Assembly: GCA_030295235.1 (NCBI GenBank)
Contig: AP026127.1
Coordinates: 1,180,501-1,244,500 of the forward strand
DNA length: 64,000 nt
Reading direction: 5' to 3'
Origin: Fistulifera solaris
Lineage: Eukaryota; Bacillariophyta; Bacillariophyceae; Naviculales; Stauroneidaceae
The position numbers and the translations under genes are program-made. Of this stretch, positions 42,787-55,456 are shown piece by piece. Numbering within the stretch: the stretch's first letter is position 1; each line of letters starts with the position of its first letter. Below the pieces are notes generated by a model. That model ran no database searches. It worked only from the letters and a program-made list of their open reading frames with translations, and had not been told where the DNA came from.

Positions 42787-45457
42787 TTAATTCTGTTCTT
42801 TGGTCTCGCTTAACATCTCTGGACTCTTTTCAAACGTATCGCGCATGCGTTTCAGATCTTCAATAAGATCCTCCACTTTCTTTTCACCCTCAACCTTGTT
42901 CTCACGCGTACGGATATTCACCGATCCGTTCTCCACCTCGACTTTGCCAACGACGAGTTGGAAATTATATTGGGCGATCTGAGCGTTTCGAACTTTCTTT
43001 TGAAACGTGTTCTTGGAGAAATCTACATCAGCATAAAAACCCTCGTCATGCAGTCTCTGTCTCACGTTTTCACAGTACTCGTTCCAATCAGCGTGAACAG
43101 GAATGAGCATGACTTGGCGAGGACTGAGCCAGAATGGCCACTTGCCTCCAAAATGTTCACAAAGCACGGCGAACATGCGCTCCACGCTTCCCAACATCGC
43201 ACGATGGATCATCACAGGACGAGCAAATTGTTTGCCTTCTTCCTTGCTCGCAGTAGTGTACTGGAGATTGAAACGAATTGGGAGCTGAAAATCTAGCTGG
43301 ATGGTAGCACACTGGTGGACACGATCCATAGCATCCATGACCTTGATATCAATCTTGGGACCATAAAATGCTCCATCTCCGGGATTGATGCGCCAGTTTC
43401 CCTCGCCGATGAATTCGTTCATCGCTCTTGCTAGAGCAGCTTCCGCTCTATCCCACAATTCAATATCACCCAAAGCTTTTGCTGGCCGGGTCGATAATTC
43501 GAGCTTGTACGACATGCCGAATGTGTCGTAGACATCCTTCATGAAGTTCAATGCCCCAACGACTTCAGACTCAATCTGGTCTTCGCGACAATAGATGTGG
43601 GCGTCGTCCTGCTGGAAGCGACGAACGCGCGTTAATCCTGTCAACGCACCAGACAGCTCATTGCGATGGAGAACGCCGAAATCTGCCATACGAATAGGGA
43701 GATCACGATAAGAGCGAATAGCGCCTCCAAAAATAAGACAATGACCAGGGCAATTCATGGGCTTCATCGCCCACTCTGTGCCTTCCACATCAAAGCAAAA
43801 CATGGCGTCCTTGTAATGCATGGCGTGCCCAGATTGGTGCCACAAATCGAGATTGTAGATGTTAGGAGTAATGACCTCATCGTAACCACGTTTCCAGTAG
43901 TGATCCTTGATAAAGCTGATGAGCTTATTGTAGATTCGAGCACCGTGGGGCAACCAGAATGCACTACCGGCTGACAAATCGTGGAACATGACAAGGTCTT
44001 GCTTTGCAGCAATGCGCCGGTGATCTCTCTCTTTGGCCTGTTGTTTCGATGACAGTTGATAATGTTAGATAGCTTGTATAAGCAGCTTATAAACAACAAT
44101 TATCCAGTATTGCGGAAACACGGCTCAGAAGAATCAGCGGACGAATGTTTTCGGTCATAATGTAATCCGTGAATGAGATTTCTTTGTATCCTCATAGCCA
44201 GGGTCGCGACGAAGAGTATAAATCCATCACCTACCTTTTCTTGATTCTCTTGCCATACTTTCAACATTTTCTTGTCCGGGAAACTGATACCGTACATTCG
44301 TTGCAACGTGTCGTTGTCTGTGTTTCCGAGCCAGTTGGTAGCCGAATGGCGCGTTGCTGCAAACGCCTTGATTTTCCCGGTGTGAACTACGTGAGGTCCC
44401 CGACAAAGATCAATCAAGTCACCACATCGATACACAGTAGTGCGACCATTATCAGGGACTTTGGTTTTCAAAATGGACTGCTTGAACGGATTGTCCGCAA
44501 AGAGTTCCAGACCTTCTTCTTTGGTGATCACCATGCGCTCAAATTGTTGTTTTTGTTTGACAATCTTATTCACCTCCTCTTCTACCGGTTTATCTATAAC
44601 AGAAAACAATTAATGAGATTAAAGGGCACACAAAATAGCATTGTGACGTGTCGATTGAACTTACAATCTTCTTCACGAAACGCATCAGTCCCCATGTACG
44701 AATCGTAGTAAAAGCCACCGGCCAAAGGAGGTCCAATCGTCAACTTGCATCCATACAAATGCTCCAAGGCTTCTCCCATCATATGCGCAGAGGAATGCCA
44801 GAAAACAGTTTTGGCGTCCTGATCCGTTTCAAATTTGAGGAATTCTAGTTTCGCCACTTGTCCTACTAAAGGTCGCGTCATATCCCACAAAAAAGTCTTA
44901 TCCGAGTCAGATTTCTCCAAGCCAGCATCCGCCATGGCGTCACTTAACATATCTTCGCCTTCCATGCCGTCTTCTGCCGGGGAGTAATCATCGCAATACG
45001 ACTCGTACGTAACTCGAGCTACCGTAGCAGCATCCGCCAATCCTTGCGAAATGGTGACCGCCACATCGTACGGTGATGTTTTCCACGCTTGCAAAGAATT
45101 GCCTTGCTTATCTTCGGAAATCAGTTTTCCGTCGGGTAAAGTAACAGTGATCGAAACAGGAGTTTTCTTCGTCAACTCTTCCGCGCGGCGTTGCTGGATC
45201 TTCTGATAAACATCCATGCGTTGCTTCAACCAATCCGGATCTTTCGTGCGTTTCACAAACGAGTCACCACCCAACTTGAGCCCGGCATCCATTTTGGGAC
45301 CCGAGGACGCCTTGGCGCGTCGTCCTTGCAATCCTTCCTTGTTTGCCTTGACGGAAGACGATGGCTGCGAAACACCCGGGGCATCCATCACAGCGAATTT
45401 GCTGGTAGCATTGCATTTTAAGCTACTAGGAATGATCGCTTTTTCTTCTGGTTTCAT
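42787..45457 (-). CDS. THRS: Threonyl-tRNA synthetase
   Basis: Exons 45457-44665, 44593-44235 and 44037-42787 with introns of 71 and 197 nt join to 800 residues, with no indel. Order: an N-terminal extension, a TGS domain ([35 protein letters not shown]), the second additional (editing) domain with the [11 protein letters not shown] zinc motif, then the class II core: [22 protein letters not shown] (motif 2), [15 protein letters not shown] (motif 3), and a C-terminal anticodon-binding domain ([38 protein letters not shown]). It charges tRNA-Thr. No obvious organelle presequence is seen at the start, so it is probably cytosolic, though an internal Met could provide a second form. Confidence 0.96.
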
Positions 45458-46896
45458 GTTGCTGAATTAAGAAATGGAATATACTGCCTCACTTTTACAA
45501 TACTAACTCGGTTATTGTTGCTGTATGGTCTTTCCATTGTTTGCATGCAACACAAAATACGAAAAACTAGTCCGCCGACTGCGGACGGATGAACGGTGGA
45601 GAATGATCAACTTTCCTTACAATCCCCTTGCAAAATTTTACGGATTTTACTTATTAAAAGCGACATAATTCACATGGATTTTATTTAACAGCACAAAACC
45701 AGTTTTCCTGTATGGTTGAATGTGTACGAGTGGAACCATAATACAGAATGGGTATTGCTCAACTAATTAAGGTTATCTGAGTTAAAAGCTGGATAACCTT
45801 AATGAATTGTTGAAATTGCTGTCCCTTTCATGGGTTCAAGTGTACACATTCAGCCACACTTGGAGACTGGTTTTAAAAAACGTAATATAAACCTTGTGAA
45901 TCTTGTCGTTTTTACTAAGTGAAATCCGTAATATTTTGCAAGGGGATTGTAAGGAAAAATTGTGAAAAATTGTGAGATGAGTGTTTGCTTTTCATCTGCT
46001 TCACCGTACAACATGGCATGCACTTTTCAATGGTCTGGCTCGACGCTTTACTTTTATTTTAATCATTTCAAAGATACTATTATTACAAAGAAGTGTACAT
46101 GGGAGAGATGTTGTGGCAGTCTTCGTCTGCCATACGGAAACTCTATTTGATGATTTTCGTTGATGAATTCACTTCGCTGCGTTTGTCACACCTTGACGCC
46201 AGGCTTCATTTCTATTGCCCGATGCGAACTATCAATTTTATTTACTCGAATGATCGACTTCTTCCGTACTTCACGGAAAGAGTTGCAGATGTAAATTGCT
46301 TGATCGAACGGAGAATCTTGAATGGTACGAGCCACAATCGTAGATAACAATTTGTAAAGACGAAAGGTCAAGACCAGAGCAAGAAAACAACGAAACAGAC
46401 ATTGCGAGAAAAATCGGACATTACAGCGACAAGGTATTGTATGATAAAGGGAAGCTGTGCTTTATCTTACTCTGTTGACGGTGTTGACCCAAATGTTTCG
46501 TCCGGTCGACAGCGCGTGGCTCTGCTCGTTCGCGGTCGTCAGCTTCCGCAAAGCTCTCATTCACCAAGGTCTCGATTAAATCCTACTTTTGGCTTAAAAA
46601 CTGTAGGAAGAGATCCACACGAAAGCTAAAGCTCCGCGGTCGGTGATCATGCAGTATTGATTGTCATCAGCCGAATACCAATCTCATAATAAATGCTACT
46701 TCTTACTAAATCGAAAGAACAATAGGCCTACTTCCTTTCGCAAAGTCTCTTTAGCCTGGGAGTGGGACCTGGGACGCATCTGTTACAACCTCAGCGGCAT
46801 TGAGAGTAGACGCCATCAAGCGCGTCTTTGTGATACGAGTTACACGATAATCGCAAATGAACAAAGAGGCGCGTCAAATATTATTATTTATATTAT
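45458..46896. other. Long intergenic region
   Basis: About 1.4 kb without a gene. It contains the fold-back element at 45612-45957. The remainder is AT-rich with only short, unsupported ORFs. Confidence 0.45.
45612..45957. mobile_element. Fold-back / MITE-like element, about 346 bp
   Basis: The left end (TTTCCTTACAATCCCCTTGC...) is repeated inverted at the right end (...GCAAGGGGATTGTAAGGAAA); about 39 of 40 outer bases pair with two or three mismatches. The similarity continues inward (CAAAACCAG...TGGTTGAATGTGTAC on the left against the complement near 45838-45874) and ends in a central hairpin, ATTAAGGTTATC...GGATAACCTTAAT. The whole element can fold on itself. It has no ORF, so it would be non-autonomous. 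A clean target-site duplication is not obvious; candidates are short A/T-rich bases at the edges. Confidence 0.8.
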
Positions 46897-47923
46897 TTAG
46901 ACTTCTTTTGCAGCAACATCTACAACACCCGCTGGCTCATCTATCACATCCGACGCTGAGTTGTCTGTATTGTAGGAGAGATTCAAGACGGCCGTGAACT
47001 GAATAGGATCTCCTAATTTGTATCCTTTCACCATGTCTTCTACGTTTTCTTTCACTTCCACCTGTCCATCACTCCCTGATAGTGCTTTGAGTCCATGTGC
47101 ATCAACAGCGGCTTCTACTGTTTTGATGATGGCTTCTTGAATAGAAAATTGTGTAATTTGAGGCATGGCGTACGGAGGAACTTGACCCTGGTGAACAGGA
47201 AAAGAGTAAGGCAGTGATTCCAACGAAGCAATTACGCGAAGCATACACAAATACTCTTGTACCTTTCGAAACCCTGGAAAGTTAGCCTTCTTTTTCGCGT
47301 TTTTCAAAAGTTCCGTGTGGTTGTCCTTGATCATATTTCCATCTACGGTCGCTGTCATCCAGAATTGATACGCCGGACCATTTTCACTCTTGACGTTCTT
47401 TAGTTCTTCCATTTTCTTCATACGACATCCCGCCATGGTTTTGAGGGGCGTAACTTCTTCGCCACCCTCTGGTTCCGGTTCCAAGGCCACCGCATGGAGG
47501 GACACGCCGAACGTTCGCACAGTCGGAGATTGTGGCACAACGAAAGCCGATCCGAAAGGAAGAATTAAGAGTAAAGGGAGTTTCTCATTCTTGCAACTAT
47601 GGGGAAGAGGAAATAAAATTAGATTGTGTTGATGACAAGCACCATCGTCAAATTGGACCACTGACCTGTCGACCTATCGCATTGTGATGTGGTTTCGATT
47701 TTCTGGGTACGTAGATATACCGCACTTCCAGATTTTCTGTAAGTTGAAGTTGAAAAACACCAAACGCCCAGAATTTTTCTTGGTGAGTGAACCCACAAAC
47801 GCCCAGAGACTTCTTGGTTTTTGGAACAGCACTTCAGAAATTCCGTCTGCTTCAAATAATGACATTTTTCACTTACCATAGTGGAAAGTATTGACTCGGA
47901 GTAGAACTTATCCACGACTGCAT
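46897..47923 (-). CDS. Plastid trigger-factor-like ribosome-binding protein
   Basis: Proposed exons 47923-47877, 47596-47263 and 47187-46897 (introns 280 and 75 nt) give 223 residues. Exons 2 and 3 are secure: removal of the 75-nt intron restores FPGFRKGQVPPYAMPQ, the trigger-factor ribosome-binding signature (GFRxGxxP). Exon 1 is tentative but joins in phase and GT-AG. The leader has a hydrophobic run ending PFGSAF/VV, the plastid-import motif. Trigger factor binds near the ribosome exit tunnel and shields nascent chains. Here only the N-terminal domain and a short tail are present, without the PPIase or large C-terminal chaperone domain. Because the 75-nt intron is 3n and lacks a stop, retention would insert 25 residues into the binding loop. 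Confidence 0.75.
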
Positions 47924-48336
47924 TTTAGTCCTTCAATATTTTTTTTTGATTTCCATTTGCCGTCGTTGCAATGAAATACTCCGTAGTCTTTACCGGTAGC
48001 AGCATCTTACATCGTTATAATTTTACGTCGAAGAACCTTGCAAAAGGTTGAGTTCCCTATTTACTAAGACCCAAAGAGATAGCCCTCGCAAATCACGACT
48101 GCATTTCAGTCATGAGGAATGAACCAATACGCGACCTAATATCGTACAAATGCTGTACCATACTTTGTAAGGAATGTACACAAATCCTACGCTCATGGCT
48201 CATGGTACAAACTGTACCATAGGTACAGCAGGAAGATGATAAAATCCACCAAAGCAACCGCTTTACTGGTATAGCCATTCGCCATTCCTATCACGTAACA
48301 ATCGTTCAGCTCGCTCTGAAGAGGATTCCAACTAAA
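47924..48336. other. Intergenic region between divergent genes
   Basis: About 410 bp with the two promoters. Several GTACC/GGTAC half-sites cluster near 48150-48230 (tgtaccatac, tggtacaaactgtaccataggtac). Nothing else is seen. Confidence 0.35.
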
Positions 48337-49642
48337 ATGGTGTGCTGGGGCGGCTGTTGGGAATGTTTGAAACGAAAGCTAAAACAAGATATTCCGCGTT
48401 ACCGACGTGTCATTCCATGGCGGTGTCCCTTGTTTCTGGCTATTTGGGATGGAGATTGGGATGTAGCGATCCATAGATTAAAAGTAGCTCCGTGGGAAGC
48501 CTTTTACAAAATCGAAGATTCGGAGCGCACACCATTGCATCTGGCTACAATGCCGGGGATTGCCTCGCCTTCGACAGAATTCCTCCTGAAGTTGATCAAG
48601 ATCAATCCGCATGCTGTTCTGGTGTCAGAGAGCGATAACACTGGATCCACTCCAATTCACTTTCTTTGTAGCAACCAATATACCCGGGAAAATTTCTCTT
48701 TAGTACGCATTTTCGTCGAAACAGCGCTGAAGGAACAGGCAAGAACACAAGCTTCAGTCTCTGTACACCGAAGGTCACCGCTGTTCATCGCATCTGTAGG
48801 AAATGTACCTGCTGATATACTTGATATTCTGGTCCAGACGAAAAGATTTGTTCCATGGATAGCGCCATGGACCGGAACAGAAACGATTGAGGAAGAGCAG
48901 CATGCCGATTCGCCTCTCTTGAATTTGTGGAGTAGATGTCGAAGCCATCCGGATTTCTTCCCCGTGAATGATGATTTGATGTCGAAAATGCGCGAAATAG
49001 TCGATTTTGTGCTTGATCGCGACTTGGAAAGCAGCGCGTTGTCAACAAATGGGAGTGAGAATCGTTCGCCTGTGCTGGAGTCATGGGTGCGTATCGTTAC
49101 GCTTTTCCGAAATCCTTGTCACATGGCTACAACACCTACTTTGCTTTATCGCGTAAGCACGTTATATTCACCTTTACCGGATCTTGTCGAAATCGTATGC
49201 CGACTCTTTCCAGAACAGTTACTGGAAGAAGTATCAATCTCATCGAGTTGCTCTGAGATTCCGCTTCATGCCGTCCTGCGCAATGTGTGGTATGATACAA
49301 ACCCCAAATTGATCCAAAATGTCATCCGAACGCTCATGACAGCTCAATCCGAGTCCTTGACACGGATTCATGCTTCAACAAACCTATACACTGTTTTTTT
49401 GGCTGCTTCAACCAACATCACTCTTGATCTTCTGTTTGAAATGATGCGACTTGCACCCAATGCGCTGCAGTTACAGCGTATTGCTTTTTCAGGCTGAAAA
49501 TGTAAACCGGAACGGTCTTGTCATAAAGTCGCTTTCTTCTTACAAGCGTCGTTTAATGGATGGCGTTGTTCGACAGCGAATAGTTTCTAGCCAATGTTTT
49601 GACATTATGGACACCGGACCACAGAGCGTGCACAAATTATAA
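48337..49642 (+). CDS. Ankyrin-like orphan protein
   Basis: The ATG at 48337 leads to a stop at 49497 (386 residues). Removing one T from the run 49485-49489 extends the protein to 49642 (434 residues) with plausible sequence, so both ends are possible. Ankyrin-like helices are seen, for example RTPLHLATMPG, GSTPIHFLCSN, RSPLFIASVGN and SEIPLHAVLRN, spaced about 45-60 residues apart rather than the regular 33. The N-terminus (MVCWGGCWECLKRKLK) is Cys/Trp-rich. Ankyrin-type orphans of this kind are abundant in diatoms. The function is unknown. Confidence 0.65.
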
Positions 49643-49919
49643 CGGAATTCCTTTGCACGGTCAAAATGAGCAAAATGTTCATCGAGTATCCCTACTTCAG
49701 TTCCCAAATAATTTTCTGTTTATACTATAAAAAATTGAAGAATAAGTCGAAAGAATTTATGTCTGATAAGACTATAAAGTCAGCTTTTCCCTTCAACAAC
49801 AGTAAACCCATGCAGGAAAGCCCTCGGCATTCGGCAGAGACCCAAGGGCGAAGAGGAGATCCTATTTACTGATACGTAGAATGAACTAAATCTATGAATT
49901 TCTTGACGAAAGGAGTGCT

Positions 49920-52418
49920 TTACTCCAGCGTCGGTAAGCCGTACTTCAGTCGATATGATTCATCACATGCGATGGGACTCTCCATTTCAAAAACATAACG
50001 ACATGTTTCAGGTTCATCAGCAGATGTGACCTGATTTTCAATGCCACAAGTGACATGGACTGTGGCGGAACGCTTTGGACCATTCCAGCATTTTGCCCCA
50101 TTTGTCCATTTCCAAACGCGAGTTCCGTCATCTTCCACGCTAGCCCCATCCCATTTTCCAAGATGAGTGCCTCCAGGGCCACCTTCTGACTGGGTCGCTG
50201 AATCATTTAAACAAAGTTTGTAGGTGTATTTCCCGGATTCTATGGAGTGGCATGAATTCTTCATTGAATACAGCTCGCCGTCAGGGCCATGAGATCCGTC
50301 TTTTCCGCCATCTACTAGATCAGCCATATCGGCTATTTTGCTTTGTAAGCTTTCTAACTCCGTTTCAAATGTTGAGATACGAGCATTTAGTTCGTCTCTT
50401 TCATTTTTCGCTTCGTCGTTGTCCACGAGAGTCAGGTCGCCTAGAATGGTGTGAAACAAGTCAAACTCATCGCGACCACTAAGAACATAAAATCCACCGT
50501 AGCCGTTTGGAATATCTCCAGATAACGCGTCTTCTCCATCTTCTACCACGCAAGATTGCTGAGCTTGCTGTAAAAGTCCAATGCAAGCTTCCTCTGCTGC
50601 TTTCAATATTTCCGTCGACGGTATACCAATAGAGTTACGTCGGATAGTCGTCGGTGGACAAGTAATATGTGCTTTGCAAGTTTTCGACTCCCCGTCCACA
50701 ATTCGTAGCTCTGGGACCACGTTTGCAAGTAGCTCCCAAAATTGTAAGGAAGATAAATTTCCATGGATCAATGTGCCTATCAACAGGGATTGGAGCACTG
50801 CGCGTAAGTTAGGCGGGTTGCTTGCATCAAGTTCATCCATTAATACCTTTGCCGAAACCGCATAGTCGAGACCTGTTTTATAAAGAAAAGCATGAGTTAG
50901 CGAGCGCGGACACGACTACGGATCGACGAATGTTAAAAAACCGACATCCACGATACAATGCAACATACCGGTCTGGATAACTCGACTGCGATCGTCAAGC
51001 TTGTTGCGGATGAAAGGAAGAGACACGGGGTCGATCACTGGACCAGGGCCACTATTACCACTCTCTTCAATATCCTCAGTCATATTTGTGTCTCCTTCGG
51101 CGGTCTCTTTCATTGCGTCAATCACTGCGATTACTTTCTCGGCCTTTTGCCGCAACGCAACTCGACTCAACGAATATGGTTGCCCTAAAATAAGCTGTTC
51201 AAGTTGCAGTCGTCGTTCTTCTTGTTCAGACTTTTTGGCTTGCTTACTTGAATTGCGTGATGTCTCTTTTGTCGGTTTACGATCGTCGTCAATGTCGTCC
51301 TCGTCATCTCCTTCATCGTTCTCTGGTTCCACCTCTGTGAGTCGACGCCTTTGTGACTTATCATTAAGAGTGTTAGCCTTGTCAAGTGATTGCTGTGTCC
51401 AGGCAGGAGAACCCGTATGTTGTACATTAAAGTCGAGAAGCTCCGCTAGCAGTATCTTGTCAACAGCTTCGTCCATAGACTTTGGCTTGTAGGTAGTTGA
51501 CTCCCAAATCAGGCCTGCGTCGAGTCCGGCCAATCGCAACGGAACACACGTTGTCGAATCAGTGCCTTTGCTACTAGCACTGGATTTCGCGTCTCTTTCT
51601 TCCAAAGGATACATGGTCTGCATCTCGCCTGCCGTTTGACACGCATGCACAATCATCCAACCAAGCTCATCGGTTGATAATCCGTTCAAAATTCCTGTTT
51701 CAGGATCCGTGGCAATCTTCGCTGTTCGTTCCTTTATCTGTTCAAGCCGCTGCTCCAGTCTCTTTATTTTCCATTGTGCAAGTTGGTCTTTTGCCTCGTT
51801 CAAACGAGACTCCAATGATTTTATTCGACTCCGCTCAACTTCCAGATCAAGTGCTGTCTTTTCGCGAAGTTCTGAATAGGATGCGAGTTCCTTCTTTCTG
51901 ATCAACGATCCCTCCCGGAAAGCGTGCAATCGTCGTTCCATTTCCTGTCGTTCCGCCGCCAGTACTTCGTCGCATATATCTTGACAAACACCCGGTGCTT
52001 CATCCGCCCCACTGCAACAATCACAAATTCCGTCCTGTACTTTCGAAAGGGATATGTGTAGCTGAGCCTGTCCCGGGCAGTGATATTTAGATGTACTGGT
52101 TTGTTTCAAAAATTTGTAAGACTACGACATCACAATGAACGAATTTAGACCGTCGATGTTCATTATTTCTACTTACCTCGCAGTGTCGGCATGAATGCCA
52201 GGCCAGTTCGCTGACCCCGAGCAAGCGTTTGTTTCCGTTTCATCTAAGCCTGAAGTCGGACAGTCACAATATCCATCGTTGATTCGATCTGGAGGAATTT
52301 GAATTAGTTTTTCATTGTCTCCCCACCCGAAAGGACATTCGAGAAGTTGGGCAAACGTTGCGCCGAGGGAATTGAGGAGAAGAACGATAACAAGATGATT
52401 TTTCCGATTGCTTTGCAT
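49920..52418 (-). CDS. PRKCSH: Glucosidase II beta subunit (PRKCSH/GTB1)
   Basis: Three exons, 52418-52177, 52095-50969 and 50872-49920, with introns of 81 and 96 nt, join to 773 residues with no indel. The start at 52418 gives a signal peptide (HLVIVLLLNSLGATFA). Then come two LDL-receptor-class-A-like Ca2+ modules (PDRINDGYCDCPTSGLDETE and VQDGICDCCSGADEAPG), a long Glu/Arg-rich coiled coil, an acidic segment, and a C-terminal MRH (mannose-6-phosphate receptor homology) domain with paired Cys and the Tyr/Arg lectin residues (CRYVFEMESPIACDE). The subunit retains glucosidase II in the ER and binds mannose on N-glycans during glycoprotein quality control. The catalytic alpha subunit is not in the window. 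Confidence 0.93.
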
Positions 52419-53096
52419 CCTACTTTCTTAGCTTTCGACCTTTGAAATGATTTCCTGACTTGTTAACAATGCTAGAGCCTTTTCTTTATGAATGATGGAG
52501 GGCTTCGAATGATAATGGATAATAAACAATCATCGCAATAGCATCAACAAAAACACACATACGCGAAGGTGACGAGCGCGGAGATATTACTATAGTCCAA
52601 AGTGTCATGTGGGTCAATTTTTGGCAAGATTGAAATCAAGTCACGAGACAGGGACTAAACTATATTTTTCCCTCTTCTAGCTAGTCGATATTCACTGGCT
52701 TCCGTCCGCTAAAACAGTTTTAAGAAATAATGCTATACAAAAGCAAAAAATACTGCTGGATAAGAGAACCAAACTTTTGCATATCACCCATCAGATAATC
52801 TTCATGACTTATATAAAAGTCGATTGACTCGAGTCCGAAGTTATAGCATGAACTTGAGATCCTATGCTAAGAAACACCCAAAATATAGAATCATTTCTGT
52901 TTGAATCCGTCTGCAGAACCAATGTCACAGAGTAGCAAAAACTAAGGTTCACATGCTACTGCCCATTATTAATATATTTGTTCTTAATCCTCACGATCTC
53001 GGAACAGCAGGTAAAACAAAGGGTAGAAAATATTCTGATGATAAATTAGCCATCCGCATGGATGTTTCTATTATTACAATTTTATGAGTGCGCGGC
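52419..53096. other. Intergenic region
   Basis: 678 bp, AT-rich, without supported features. Confidence 0.4.
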
Positions 53097-55456
53097 CTAC
53101 TCCTTATTGCCGCTTTGCATATTCTTTTCTTTTTGCGAGGGCTTTGCGAACTCTAAAAAGGCAGCCCCGTCGTCTCGATCGCGGGCGATTTTAGTAGCAA
53201 AATCGCGATCGCCGTGTCGCAAAACGTTATCCAATCGAGGTAACAGCGCCACAGGTATTCGTTTGATTCTGACCAAGTACATGAAGCGACTTCTAATAAC
53301 TCGGTCCAGCGGATAAGAAAAGTAAGCAGGGAAACGAGACACCTCAAAACGAGGATCCGTGGTTACCGCCTTCAAGAATTCCCATTTCGGCTGCAGCTCT
53401 TGTTTGACTGAGTAGCCAAGGACCGGAGGAAGCCTAGTGACAAACCTGCCAATGTTCCGTATACCCACAGTCTCTCTCAAGAATTGTTCGACAGGTTTTA
53501 TTTGTGTTTCAATATCCATTGTCAGGATTGCAGGAAATGATCTGAAAATGAGGGGCATACTTTCTTCGTCCACGCCCAAATGCTTTAAGTAATCGACCAC
53601 TCTTTGCATTTCTTCACGCGGCTTGCCCAGTAGTAATGGGTACAGCTGAAGCACTCGAGGAAGATCGTCTTCCCACATACCGAGATCTTCCATCAAATAC
53701 TTGGCTGTCGGTAAGATTTGTTCTTTTGCATCGAGCAGCAGCACCGAAGGATAAGCAGCGATGACTTTGCCGAGATCGGAAGTCCCAATTTCGTTTCGTA
53801 GCGTCCAAGCCGTTTCACTCATTTTCTGGTAAGTTCGATTGATTCGCTCTCGTCGGGTCTGACTTTCCCGGCCATACAATGCCGACAAAACACTTGGATC
53901 TGCGTCAGAGTCACCAAACAATGAAGATTCCTTATCACTTAATCCTGCAATTCCAGCACCAAACGAAGTCGAGTTTTCTGCGAGATTCAAAGCCGTCTTT
54001 TCAAGTCTGTTTTGCGTTACCAATCGAGGAACAGGAGCAACAGTATCCAGTAGCTCTTGGCAACCAGGCCGGCGTAATAGAGGACCGATACTTTCTACCG
54101 GCATACGCACGGCATCACTGGCAAGAAACGCTATTAGTCGGAAAACGGAAGCAGGTGACCTCGAAAAAGAACTGGAAGATGATTGCCCTGATTGCGAGCG
54201 AGTGACTTGGCCGACACCGACAACTGAACAAAAGGGCTACCATTTCCATAGCCGATCTAGACCCTCTCATGGTCAAGAGACCTGGAGTCCGACGAAGTAC
54301 CTTTCGAGCTTCATATCTGCGCAGACGGAGTGTGCCACACAATAGATCTACTAACACCCGGTGTAACGTTTCTTGGAGCGTTTCCCCTTCCGACGAACTT
54401 GCAGCGTCCGTTTCGCCTTCTCCTGCACCTTGAATAGGTCTCGCTTGCATCAAAGCAATACCCGGTGAATGAATAAGAATTTCTGCAATATCTCTCACCG
54501 AGAGTCCGTATTCCAGCATCAAATCCACGACATTTTCAAAATTATTTTGCAAAGGGCGAGGCGCGGCAGAAATACCCACAGGAAAATCGTCGACTGGTAA
54601 ATTTGTTTCTTCAACGCCTTCTACCAACCAAACGCGATCTCTTTGTTTGAGAAATTCTCGAACCCTTCTTCGGGCCGTCCGTGCCAAGGCTTGTGACTGC
54701 ACGCGGTCTCCCGCCGTGATTGCCAACGCTTCCAGTTCTGTCGCATCGTCGGCATGCGACATTAAAACCCGAGCCACGCGATTACTATTGAACTGTCCTA
54801 ACCAGTTTTGGTCGCTGGTGGTGTCACCCGCTGTATCCGTTTCTCCCGAAACTGTATCCATCCAAATGGAATCATCATTGTCGTTTGGTTCATTTATTTT
54901 TGTTGCCAGTGATGATGACAAGTAAGCAGCAAATGCATTCGCTCCCAGAGCTGCCCCATCATCTATGGAAAGTGATGGAACTAACTCTGGCTCGTTGTTT
55001 GACTTGAACTCGTTTCTTTCGGGACTTTCGGTCGCTTTTTGTTGTGTTTCTCGTGATGTTTGTTGCAGCAATGGTTGTTGCGTTTCTTCTTCTTGGATCC
55101 GTTGCAGTTGTCGAGCTTTCTTTTGCGCACTCACGAATCTCAGTAAATTGGAGTCCACTAACGGCGTTCGACGAGGCGGAGGCTTTTTATTGTTGGCACC
55201 TTTTCTTTTCCGTCGCGCTAAATCAAGATCTAAATCGGAACTCGTCCTACTTGTTTGTATTGTGATCCAAGCGGCGGTGTTTCCTGTACGAGATAGACGG
55301 GTTTTGTATGAATGAGACGCCCTCTTAGCGTGTTGTGCATTCGTTGGCAAAGTAATGTGACATACCTTTCGAAGAGCGTTGAGGAGGTGATTTGGAATGA
55401 AATGCTGTGCATATTACTCCCATAAGAGCAGTTGCCAAGAGTGATATTTGCCTCAT
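53097..55456 (-). CDS. mTERF-family organelle transcription factor
   Basis: Exon 1 55456-55366 and exon 2 from 55283, with an 82-nt GT-AG intron. One extra A in the run at 54230-54233 splits the body into two frames; removing it gives 758 residues ending at 53097. The N-terminus is a signal peptide ending ATALMGVICTAF/HS, a plastid-import site. The C-terminal half carries mTERF repeats, each about 30 residues with a Pro at helix start and Leu heptads (KVIAAYPSVLLLDAKEQI, LPRVLQLYPLLLGKPREEM, FRSFPAILTMDIETQI, VTRLPPVLGYSVKQEL). Such proteins bind double-stranded organelle DNA or RNA and affect transcription termination or splicing. Plastid location is inferred from the leader. Confidence 0.85.
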
